Shown: piece by piece, positions 57,007-64,000 of the stretch
Position numbering within the stretch: position 1 is the first letter of the stretch
Layout of the letters: each line of letters opens with the position of its first letter
Assembly: GCF_900094735.1 (NCBI RefSeq)
Contig: NZ_FMBM01000002.1
Span: 1,798,001 to 1,862,000, forward strand
Source: Saliniramus fredricksonii
Lineage (GTDB): Bacteria > Pseudomonadota > Alphaproteobacteria > Rhizobiales > Beijerinckiaceae
Direction: 5' to 3'
Length of the DNA: 64,000 nucleotides
Position numbers and translations under genes: made by a program
The notes under the pieces: model-generated
The model's database searches: none
What the model saw: only the letters and a program-made list of their open reading frames with translations
What the model was told of the DNA's origin: nothing

Positions 57007-57192
57007 GGATGCCTCCTCCTTCTGTGATGACTTCAGCATCACCATTTTGGCACATTGCGATGCCGTCGGGTGGGGGCATCCACTCCATCAATAGGAGCAC
57101 CAGCTGCGGGAATAGATCGTGATCGTGGCCGGTGTGTCAGACATGGGTACAGCGTCTCCGATACGAAGTGTCATCTTGCAATATAAGCATTT

Positions 57193-58062
57193 TCAGCTCT
57201 CCGTCACGACACATGCGAACGAAAGCACGTCGACCGTTTGCGCACCACCGCGCAGAAGCGCACGCGCCACGGCATTCGCCGTCGAGCCCGTGGTGACGAC
57301 GTCATCAATGACGAGCACCCGTTTCTGCGCGAGCCGCAGCCGCGCGCTCTCCGCCACACGAAAGGCGCCGGAGAGATTGTCACGGCGCTGGCTGCGGGTG
57401 AGGCCGACCTGGCTGCGGGTGATCTTGACACGCCGCAGGGCCTGCATGTCGCAAGGGATCTGCGCATGGCGCGCAATGACCTGCGCGAGCGCCGCCGCCT
57501 GGTTGAAGCGCCGCCGCCACAGCCGCCAGCGATGCAGCGGCACCGGGACGACCAGATCCGCATCGGCGAGAAGCTCGCTGCCGGCGCGCAGCATCATCCG
57601 GCCCAGCGCCTCGGAAAGCTCGATACGGTCGTTGTATTTCAGCTTGTGGACGAGCGACCGCGCAGCCCCGTCATAGGCCGCGACGGCGCGGGCGCGCTGG
57701 AAGACCGGCGGATCGGCGATCGCGGCGGGCGAATGCAGCGTGCCGCCGATATCGAGGGCGAATGGCGTGCCGAGTCGCTCGCAATACGGGCGCTCGATGA
57801 AACGGATCGTCGTCCAGCAATCGGCACACAGTGCCTGCGGGCGATCGACCGCTGCACCGCAGGCGATGCAGGAGGGCGGATAGATCAGGCCAAGACCCGC
57901 CCGCGCGGTCTGCGCAAGATCCGCCTCGGGCAACCGCATCCGGGACCATCGCAGTGCCGGCAGGCTGATGCGCGCGCCCCGCGCCAGCAGGGCCCGCCAG
58001 CGTGAAGGCGGCCCCGATCCCGCGCCAACGGCGCCGCCCGCCCCGTTCTCGGTCGTCTCCAT
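57193..58062 (-). CDS. comF: ComF family phosphoribosyltransferase-like protein
   Basis: A 289-residue protein of the ComF/GntX family. A four-Cys zinc-finger-like segment (CIACG ... LCADCW ... YCERLG) lies at about 65-95; the PRTase domain follows, with VPVPLHRWRLWRRRFNQAAALA, TRSQVGLTRSQRRDNLSGAF and the PRPP-binding RVLVIDDVVTTGSTANAVARAL. ComF helps take up single-stranded DNA during competence in some bacteria. The ATG at 58062 has GAGGGCG upstream. The frame stays open far upstream, but that part overlaps the cox genes and is not coding. Confidence 0.9.
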   Translation of the reverse strand: METTENGAGGAVGAGSGPPSRWRALLARGARISLPALRWSRMRLPEADLAQTARAGLGLIYPPSCIACGAAVDRPQALCADCWTTIRFIERPYCERLGTPFALDIGGTLHSPAAIADPPVFQRARAVAAYDGAARSLVHKLKYNDRIELSEALGRMMLRAGSELLADADLVVPVPLHRWRLWRRRFNQAAALAQVIARHAQIPCDMQALRRVKITRSQVGLTRSQRRDNLSGAFRVAESARLRLAQKRVLVIDDVVTTGSTANAVARALLRGGAQTVDVLSFACVVTES

Positions 58063-58434
58063 CCGCGCCCTCGGCCCAACGCTGCGCCGTGGCAGATCGG
58101 CGCAAAACTCACGAAGTCGATCATGCACCGCAACAGGCTCATGGCAACCCTGTAGCGAATCGATTCGCCTCAGAACCATCGAAAGTTGGTCGCATTTCAT
58201 GAAATGCGTTCGGCGCCGCACAATCGCATTTCGTGCAGAAGACGCGCATCTGGTGAAATTTTGCTCTCGGCTGGTGCCTCGGCTGCGGCGCGATGGCGCG
58301 CTCTGGCGCAGTATCCAGTCAAGAACGGTTCCATCGAAGCAACATCGTTTCGATTGATGCAAGAAGCGGCATAAGCCGCGATTCGGGATTCGGCGCCGTA
58401 TGGGCGCTGCCAGCCAAGGGAGGAAATTGATCGC
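58063..58434. promoter_or_regulatory. Divergent control region of comF and the cox operon
   Basis: A 372-base noncoding gap with no convincing gene. It holds a perfect 18-bp palindrome CGCATTTCATGAAATGCG at 58191-58208, a related half-site CGCATTTCGTGC at 58225-58236 and a perfect 14-bp palindrome GCGAATCGATTCGC at 58155-58168 that contains two adjacent GANTC sites, the CcrM methylation target. The first palindrome is a good candidate operator for cox expression. Confidence 0.6.
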
Positions 58435-59286
58435 ATGATACCCCCAGCCTTCGAATACCACCGGCCCACGGATATTGCCGGGGCGCTCGGTGTCATCGCC
58501 GAGCATGGCGACGAGGCGCGCGTCATTGCGGGCGGGCACAGCCTGATCCCGATGATGAAGCTGCGCATGGTCGAGATCGCCCATCTGATCGATCTCCAGG
58601 ACGTCGCCGATCTCAAGGGCATCAGCGTCGGCGAGACGATCCGCATCGGCGCGATGGTGACCCAGCACGATCTCATCAACGACGAGGCGCTCGCCGAAGC
58701 CGCGCCGATCCTGCGCGAGGCCGCATTGCAGATCGCCGATCCGCAGGTGCGCTATTGCGGCACGGTGGGCGGCAATGTCGCCAATGGCGATCCCGGCAAC
58801 GACATGCCCGGCCTGATGCAATGCCTCGACGCGACCTTCACCCTGGTCGGCCCCGACGGCGCCCGCGACGTCCCTGCCCGCGAATTCTACGAGGCGGCCT
58901 ATACCACAACCCGTGAGGATGACGAGATCCTCACCGCGATCAGCTTCGCGCGCCCTGCCGGCGGCTACGCCTATGAAAAGCAGAAGCGCAAGATCGGCGA
59001 TTACGCCACCGCTGCCGCGGCGGTGCTGATCGGCAAGGATGCAGGCAAGATCACCTCTGCCTCCATCGCCATGACCAACCTCTCCGACATTCCGATCTTC
59101 TCGGAAGCCGCCGGCGACGCGCTCACGGGGACCGACGGGACCGGCGAGGCGCTGGATAAAGCGGTCGCGGCAATGCTCGCGGATATCGATCCGACCGAAG
59201 ACAATCGCGGTCCGGTGGAATTCAAGAAACACGTCGCCGGCGTGATCCTGCGCCGCGCCATCGCGCGCGCTGTCGATCGCGCCTGA
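58435..59286 (+). CDS. coxM: Aerobic carbon monoxide dehydrogenase, medium (FAD) subunit
   Basis: A 283-residue flavoprotein subunit. It starts [25 protein letters not shown]; the FAD motifs are [14 protein letters not shown] (residues about 32-45) and [19 protein letters not shown] (near 110), matching CoxM/CutM. It passes electrons from the Fe-S subunit to FAD and on to quinone. GGAGG precedes the start. First gene of the coxMSLDE operon, followed after 14 bases by coxS. Confidence 0.95.
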   Translation: MIPPAFEYHRPTDIAGALGVIAEHGDEARVIAGGHSLIPMMKLRMVEIAHLIDLQDVADLKGISVGETIRIGAMVTQHDLINDEALAEAAPILREAALQIADPQVRYCGTVGGNVANGDPGNDMPGLMQCLDATFTLVGPDGARDVPAREFYEAAYTTTREDDEILTAISFARPAGGYAYEKQKRKIGDYATAAAAVLIGKDAGKITSASIAMTNLSDIPIFSEAAGDALTGTDGTGEALDKAVAAMLADIDPTEDNRGPVEFKKHVAGVILRRAIARAVDRA

Positions 59287-59300
59287 GCGGGGAGGATTAC

Positions 59301-59825
59301 ATGGCTGATAAAATGCATCTCAAGCTCACCATCAATGGCGAGCAGTTCGAAACCCTGTGCGAGCCGCGTGAATTGCTGATTCACGTGCTGCGCGAGCGTT
59401 TCAACATCACCGGGCCGCATATTGGCTGCGAGACCTCGCATTGCGGGGCCTGCACGGTTGATCTCGACGGCAAGTCCGTCAAGGCCTGCACGCTCTTCGC
59501 CGCCCAGGCGCAGGGGGCGACCATCACCACTGTCGAGGGGCTGGCCAGCCCCGAGGGCATGCATGTGCTCCAGGAGATGTTCCGCGAGCATCACGGGCTG
59601 CAATGCGGCTATTGCACGCCCGGCATGATCACCCGCGCGTGGCGGCTGTTGCAGGAAAATCCCGATCCCACCGAGGAAGAAGTCCGCTTCGGCATGGCCG
59701 GCAATCTCTGCCGCTGCACCGGTTACCAGAACATCATCAAGGCGATCCTCGCCGCCGCCGCCATCATGAACGGGCGCGACGCGGCAGCCGATGACGCGGT
59801 CAAGACCCCCGAGGAGGTCGCATAA
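59301..59825 (+). CDS. coxS: Aerobic carbon monoxide dehydrogenase, small (2Fe-2S) subunit
   Basis: A 174-residue subunit with two [2Fe-2S] clusters. The plant-ferredoxin-type cluster has [13 protein letters not shown] and a further Cys in SVKAC; the second cluster uses CGYCTPGM and CRCTGY. It relays electrons from the molybdenum site to the flavin subunit. The stop codon overlaps the start of coxL by one base (TAATG). Confidence 0.96.
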   Translation: MADKMHLKLTINGEQFETLCEPRELLIHVLRERFNITGPHIGCETSHCGACTVDLDGKSVKACTLFAAQAQGATITTVEGLASPEGMHVLQEMFREHHGLQCGYCTPGMITRAWRLLQENPDPTEEEVRFGMAGNLCRCTGYQNIIKAILAAAAIMNGRDAAADDAVKTPEEVA

Positions 59826-62245
59826 TGAACGACATGACCCCCAATCGCGACGAACGCGTCGCCAATCTCAAGGGCCTCGGTTGCAAGCGCAAGCGCGTCG
59901 AGGATGCCCGCTTCACCCAGGGCAAGGGCAATTACGTCGACGATATCAAGCTGCCGGGCATGCTGTTCGGCGATTTCGTGCGCTCGCCCTATGCCCATGC
60001 CCGCATCAAGTCGATCAATGCGGAAGCCGCTCTCGCCCTGCCGGGCGTGATCGCGGTGCTCACCGCCAAGGATCTCGAGCCGCTCGGCCTGCACTGGATG
60101 CCCACCCTCGCAGGCGACAAGCAGATGGTGCTCGCTGACGGCAAGGTGCTGTTCCAGGGCCAGGAAGTCGCCTTCGTGGTGGCGAGCGACCGCTATGTCG
60201 CCGCCGATGCGATCGAGCTGGTCGAGGTGGAATACGACGATCTGCCCGTCATCACCGATCCGTTCAAGGCGCTCGAAGACGGCGCCACGGTTTTGCGCGA
60301 GGATATCGCCGATAAAAAGGAAGGCGCCCACGGGCCGCGCCGCCATCCCAACCACATCTTCCTCTGGGAAGAGGGCGACAAGGCCGCCACCGAGGAGGTC
60401 GTCTCCTCCGCCGATGTCGTGGCCGAGGAGATGGTCTATTACCACCGCACCCATCCCTGCCCGCTGGAGACCTGCGGCTGCGTCGCCTCGATGGACAAGA
60501 TCAACGGCAAGCTCACGCTCTACGGCACCTTCCAGGCACCGCATGTGGTGCGCACCGTCGCCTCGCTGCTCTCAGGCATCGACGAGCACAATATCCGCGT
60601 CGTCTCCCCCGATATCGGCGGCGGCTTCGGCAACAAGGTCGGCGTCTATCCCGGCTATGTCTGCTCCATCGTCGCCTCCATCGTCACCGGCAAGCCGGTG
60701 AAGTGGATCGAGGACCGGATGGACAACCTGATGGCCACGGCCTTTGCCCGCGATTACTGGATGCAGGGCAAGATCGCGGCGACGAAGGAAGGCAAGATCA
60801 CCGGGCTGTGGTGCCACGTCACCGCCGATCACGGGGCCTTCGACGCCTGCGCTGATCCGACCAAGTACCCCGCCGGCTTCTTCCATATCTGCACCGGCTC
60901 CTACGACATCCCGGTCGCCTATGTCGGCGTGGACGGCGTCTATACCAACAAGGCGCCGGGCGGCGTGGCCTATCGCTGTTCCTTCCGCGTGACGGAAGCG
61001 GCTTACTTTATCGAGCGCATGATCGAGATCCTCGCCCAGAAGCTCGGCATGGATGCCGCCGAGCTGCGCCGGATCAATTTCATCAAAAAGGAGCAGTTCC
61101 CCTATCACTCGGCGCTCGGCTGGGAATACGATTCCGGCGATTACCACACGGCCTGGGACAAGGCCCTCGAAGCCGTCGACTACAAAGGCCTGCGCCGGGA
61201 ACAGGCGGAGCGGCTCGAAGCCTTCAAGCGTGGCGAGACCCGCAAGCTGATGGGGGTCGGCCTGACCTTTTTCACCGAGATCGTCGGTGCCGGCCCGGTC
61301 AAGAATTGCGACATTCTCGGCATGGGCATGTTCGACAGCTGCGAAATCCGCATCCACCCCACTGGATCAGCCATCGCACGGCTGGGCACGATCAGCCAGG
61401 GCCAGGGTCACGCGACGACCTTTGCGCAGATCCTCGCCTCGGAAATCGGCATCTCCGCCGACAAGATCACCGTCGAGGAAGGTGATACCGATACCGCACC
61501 TTACGGGCTCGGCACCTACGGATCACGCTCGACCCCGGTGGCGGGTGCCGCGACGGCGCTCGCGGGCCGCAAGATCCGGGCGAAGGCGCAGATGATCGCG
61601 GCCTATCTGCTCGAAGTGCATGACGACGATCTCGAATGGGATGTCGATCGCTTCGTGGTCAAGGGCGCGCCCGAGCGCTTCAAGACCATGGCCGAGATCG
61701 CCTATGCCTCCTACAATCAGGCGATTCCGGGTCTCGAGCCCGGGCTCGAGGCGGTGAGCTACTATGATCCGCCGAACATGACCTATCCGTTCGGAGCCTA
61801 TATCTGCGTCATGGATGTCGATGTGGATACGGGCGTGGCCGATATCCGCCAGTTCTACGCGCTGGATGATTGCGGCACGCGCATCAACCCGATGGTGATC
61901 GAGGGGCAGGTGCATGGCGGCCTCACCGAGGCGCTCGCCATCGCCATGGGCCAGGAGATCGCCTATGACGAGATGGGCAACGTCAAGACCGGCACCCTGA
62001 TGGACTTCTTCCTGCCCACCGCATGGGAGACGCCCAACTACGTCACCGATCACACGGAGACCCCCTCCCCGCATCATCCGATCGGGGCGAAGGGTGTGGG
62101 CGAAAGCCCCAATGTCGGCGGCGTGCCGGCTTTCTCCAATGCCGTGCATGACGCTTTCCGGGCCTTCGGCCTGAAACAGTCGCACATGCCGCATGATCAC
62201 TGGCGTATCTGGAAGACGGCGAACAGTCTCGGCCTGCACGGCTGA
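59825..62245 (+). CDS. coxL: Aerobic carbon monoxide dehydrogenase, large (Mo-Cu) subunit, form I
   Basis: An 806-residue molybdopterin-cytosine-dinucleotide subunit. The active-site loop reads AYRCSFR, with the Cys at about residue 385; this Cys binds copper in the Mo-S-Cu-S-Cys site of Oligotropha CODH (Cys388). Form I is thereby distinguished from the form II loop AYRGAGR. The molybdenum-facing Glu lies in GAKGVGES near the C-terminus, and GGGFGNKVG and QGHATTF-type motifs bind the cofactor. So this subunit should oxidise CO to CO2 with water. Confidence 0.96.
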   Translation: MNDMTPNRDERVANLKGLGCKRKRVEDARFTQGKGNYVDDIKLPGMLFGDFVRSPYAHARIKSINAEAALALPGVIAVLTAKDLEPLGLHWMPTLAGDKQMVLADGKVLFQGQEVAFVVASDRYVAADAIELVEVEYDDLPVITDPFKALEDGATVLREDIADKKEGAHGPRRHPNHIFLWEEGDKAATEEVVSSADVVAEEMVYYHRTHPCPLETCGCVASMDKINGKLTLYGTFQAPHVVRTVASLLSGIDEHNIRVVSPDIGGGFGNKVGVYPGYVCSIVASIVTGKPVKWIEDRMDNLMATAFARDYWMQGKIAATKEGKITGLWCHVTADHGAFDACADPTKYPAGFFHICTGSYDIPVAYVGVDGVYTNKAPGGVAYRCSFRVTEAAYFIERMIEILAQKLGMDAAELRRINFIKKEQFPYHSALGWEYDSGDYHTAWDKALEAVDYKGLRREQAERLEAFKRGETRKLMGVGLTFFTEIVGAGPVKNCDILGMGMFDSCEIRIHPTGSAIARLGTISQGQGHATTFAQILASEIGISADKITVEEGDTDTAPYGLGTYGSRSTPVAGAATALAGRKIRAKAQMIAAYLLEVHDDDLEWDVDRFVVKGAPERFKTMAEIAYASYNQAIPGLEPGLEAVSYYDPPNMTYPFGAYICVMDVDVDTGVADIRQFYALDDCGTRINPMVIEGQVHGGLTEALAIAMGQEIAYDEMGNVKTGTLMDFFLPTAWETPNYVTDHTETPSPHHPIGAKGVGESPNVGGVPAFSNAVHDAFRAFGLKQSHMPHDHWRIWKTANSLGLHG

Positions 62246-62345
62246 CATAAGACCGCCTTCCACAGACCCGAAGCACCGCTCCGCCGTCATGGCGGGGCGG
62301 TCACGGGCAATCTGTTTCCTGATTCAAGGCCCGGAGGTTCCAGCC

Positions 62346-63224
62346 ATGGCCCAATGGCGCGATCTGCAACGAAATCTGGCGCAGGCGGGATATGTCGCCT
62401 CCGACGATCTCGCCATGGCGCTGCATCTGTCGATCAGCCTCGGTCGTCCGCTGCTGCTCGAAGGCGCCGCCGGTGTGGGCAAGACGCAGATCGCGCGCGT
62501 TCTGGCCGCGATCCGCGAAGCGAAGCTGATCCGGCTGCAATGCTATGAGGGGTTGGACGCGGGCCACGCCATCTACGAATGGAACTACCAGCGCCAGCTG
62601 CTCGCCATCCGCGCCGCCTCGGAAGCCGGCGAGGCCGGGTCCGGCATGGAGGCGCGGGTATTCTCGGAGGAATTCCTGCTGGAGCGCCCGCTGCTCGAAG
62701 CCATCCGGCAGGACGCGCCGCCGGTTCTCCTGATCGACGAGATCGACCGGGCGGATGAGGAATTCGAGGCCTATCTGCTCGAGATCCTCTCCGATTTCCA
62801 GATCACCATCCCCGAGCTTGGCACCATCATCGCGACGGCCCGTCCGCTCGTCATCCTCACCTCGAACGGCACGCGCGATCTCTCCGATGCGCTGCGCCGA
62901 CGCTGCATCTACTCCTATGTGGATTACCCCGACCGCGCCACCGAGATCGCCATCCTTGCCGCCCATCGCCCCGATATCGAGGCGGATCTGATGGGTCAGA
63001 TCGTGGGTTTCGTGCAATCCGTGCGCAAGGAGGATCTGGAGAAGAAGCCCGGCGTCGCCGAAATGCTCGACTTCGCCGCCGCGCTGGCGGGGCTCGGCGT
63101 CAACGATATTACCAGCGATCCCGCCGCGCTCCAGGCGAGCCTCGTCACCCTGCTCAAGACCCGCCGTGACCGCGATGCCCTGCCGATCGAAGTCGCGCAG
63201 CGCCTCGCCGGAGTGGCCGCATGA
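62346..63224 (+). CDS. coxD: MoxR family AAA+ ATPase (CoxD-like)
   Basis: A 292-residue AAA+ protein with Walker A EGAAGVGKTQIAR, Walker B VLLIDEIDRADEEFEAYLLEIL, sensor 1 LTSNGTRDLSDALRRRC with the arginine finger. In CO oxidisers CoxD remodels the apoenzyme so that the Mo-S-Cu site can be built. The ATG at 62346 fits MAQWRD; a start at 62193 would overlap coxL. The stop overlaps the start of the VWA gene (ATGA). Confidence 0.92.
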   Translation: MAQWRDLQRNLAQAGYVASDDLAMALHLSISLGRPLLLEGAAGVGKTQIARVLAAIREAKLIRLQCYEGLDAGHAIYEWNYQRQLLAIRAASEAGEAGSGMEARVFSEEFLLERPLLEAIRQDAPPVLLIDEIDRADEEFEAYLLEILSDFQITIPELGTIIATARPLVILTSNGTRDLSDALRRRCIYSYVDYPDRATEIAILAAHRPDIEADLMGQIVGFVQSVRKEDLEKKPGVAEMLDFAAALAGLGVNDITSDPAALQASLVTLLKTRRDRDALPIEVAQRLAGVAA

Positions 63225-64000
63225 CTGCGATCACCCGTTTTCCCGCACGGGCATCCGGCCCGGGCGCGCGCATGGCGGGCTTCATCGCCCATCTGCGCGA
63301 TGGCGGCCTACGCCTCGGCCCCTCCGAGACCGCAGCCGCGCTGGAAGCACTGACCTGCGTCGAGGCTCAGGATCCGCGCGAGGCGCAGCTTGCCCTCAAG
63401 GCGCTCTGCTGCGGGGATCGCGAGGAATTTGCCCGGTTCGACGATCTCTTCGACGCCTATTGGCGCAATAGCGGGCGCGAGCGCGTCTCGGTCCGCCCGG
63501 GTGAGAGTGCAGGCGCGCGTAACCAGCATCGCGCGCAGGAGATCGAGGGCCTCGCCGGATCGGGCGCCGGGCGCCCGGAAGCGCCGGATGATGCGGGCGA
63601 GGGCGAGGCTGCGCATGAAGGCGAAGGGCGGCTTGTGGGTGCGCGCATGCGCAATCTCATGCAGGTCGATCTTCGTCAGCTGGTGACCCCGCAGGATATC
63701 GCCGCCGCCGAGCAGGTCGCGATGCGCATCGCCCGCGCCATCCGCGACCGGCGCTCGCGCCGCAAGCGCGCCCATCGGCGTGGCGAGAGCCTCGATCTGC
63801 GCCGCATCGCGCGCGCCTCCATCGCCACGGGCGGCGAGCCGTTGCGGCTCTATCGCCGCAAGCGCCCCGAGCGCCCGGCCCGGATCACCGCCATTCTCGA
63901 CGTGTCCGGCTCGATGGCGCTCTATGCCCGGATCTTCCTCGCCTTCCTCAAGGGCCTGATGCAGGCCGACGGCGAAACCGATGCCTATCTCTTCCACACA
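63221..64000 (+). CDS. coxE: VWA domain protein (CoxE-like), 3' end beyond the window
   Basis: The visible 260 codons begin MTAITRFPARASGPGARMAGFIAHLRDGGLRLGP and contain a charged, low-complexity linker. Near the window end the von Willebrand A domain begins: AILDVSGSMALYARIF, with the MIDAS motif DxSGS. CoxE is the partner of CoxD in maturing the CO dehydrogenase. The gene starts in the stop codon of the MoxR gene. The rest of the protein is outside the window. Confidence 0.92.
   Translation, partial: MTAITRFPARASGPGARMAGFIAHLRDGGLRLGPSETAAALEALTCVEAQDPREAQLALKALCCGDREEFARFDDLFDAYWRNSGRERVSVRPGESAGARNQHRAQEIEGLAGSGAGRPEAPDDAGEGEAAHEGEGRLVGARMRNLMQVDLRQLVTPQDIAAAEQVAMRIARAIRDRRSRRKRAHRRGESLDLRRIARASIATGGEPLRLYRRKRPERPARITAILDVSGSMALYARIFLAFLKGLMQADGETDAYLFHT

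Larger units (their letters stand above)
55726..57090 (-). mobile_element. IS110 family element, IS1111 group, inserted in grxC
   Basis: About 1,365 bases long. It carries one transposase gene, a short upstream noncoding end and a 258-base downstream noncoding end. Subterminal inverted repeats GGATGCCCCC (55731-55740) and GGGGGCATCC (57072-57081) lie several bases inside each boundary, the mark of the IS1111 group. The dinucleotide CA appears at both junctions (55724-55725 and 57089-57090), consistent with a shared core and no longer target duplication. Exact borders are uncertain by two bases. Confidence 0.88.
55504..57144 (-). pseudogene. grxC: Glutaredoxin 3, split by an IS1111-type element
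   Basis: The minus strand starts at ATG 57144 with MSDTPATITIYSRSWCSY (57091-57144) and resumes at 55725 with CAAAKALLAKKGAEFEEIDIE and continues to VPQIFIGDTHVGGYDEM, ending in a TGA at 55504-55506. Joined, the two parts give a complete 91-residue glutaredoxin with the active-site motif CSYC. The insertion splits it between Tyr and the second Cys codon. Immediately after the junction a TGA stops translation, so neither half is functional. It sits between comF and the nitrilase gene. Confidence 0.92.

Noticed and set aside
58063..59232. Long upstream extension of the comF frame
   Set aside because: It overlaps coxM on the other strand and has no family similarity; a good ribosome binding site exists at 58062.

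Overview
The window is GC-rich, densely coded bacterial chromosome. An F1-ATPase assembly chaperone of the ATP12 family, the type-2 ArgC, a groESL operon with both a CIRCE element and an alphaproteobacterial RpoH-type promoter, the comF-grxC-nitrilase order, a complete NAGGN osmoprotectant operon and a form I CO dehydrogenase all point to an alphaproteobacterium, probably a free-living Hyphomicrobiales-like organism that meets osmotic stress. I cannot place it more finely.

Layout. 1-5.6 kb: start of xseB, then an accessory block with two related, repeat-rich putative zinc metallopeptidases and two proteins sharing one helical domain; both peptidase genes have strikingly AT-rich upstream regions. 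5.6-9.7 kb: housekeeping genes on the minus strand (pccB, ATP12, an SDR, pdxH). 9.8-12.6 kb: a lipoprotein, a J-protein and a dipeptidase on the plus strand. 12.6-15.2 kb: a hupE/ureJ-like gene, ureG and anmK. 15.3-21.1 kb: tyrS, an SDR, a three-gene overlapping sensory operon (periplasmic molybdopterin-oxidoreductase-like protein, histidine kinase, REC-LuxR regulator) and a fasciclin-domain protein. 21.2-28.1 kb: ftsH, prfC, an iron-sulfur oxidoreductase subunit and groESL. 28.1-29.1 kb: a small accessory module with its own inverted repeat, a basic repeat protein and an ADP-ribosyltransferase-like protein. 29.1-32.3 kb: argC, preceded by what looks like an arginine leader peptide and attenuator, then a sugar-acid dehydratase.

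33.2-41.6 kb is one minus-strand catabolic operon: an IclR regulator, two E1-type dehydrogenase subunits, a complete TRAP transporter, a TPP enzyme and an internally duplicated protein of unknown function. 41.8-46 kb holds a YdjC-like deacetylase, sfsA, a DUF3179 protein and an L,D-transpeptidase. 46.3-51.9 kb is the NAGGN operon (asnO, ngg, M42 peptidase) with a divergent MarR regulator and a likely operator. 51.9-55.5 kb: a CheZ-like protein, a hydantoinase and a nitrilase-family hydrolase. 55.5-58.1 kb: comF and a glutaredoxin gene split inside its CxxC motif by an IS1111-type IS110 element; the element's noncoding end carries short matches to its own ends and to the target, as expected of a bridge/seek RNA. 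58.4-64 kb: form I CO dehydrogenase coxMSL followed by a MoxR ATPase (coxD) and a VWA protein (coxE) cut by the window end.

The strongest candidates for something undescribed are the arginine attenuator before argC, the guide-RNA candidate of the IS1111 element, the paired metallopeptidase block, the ADP-ribosyltransferase-like module and the duplicated protein of the TRAP operon. No tRNA, rRNA or CRISPR array was recognised.
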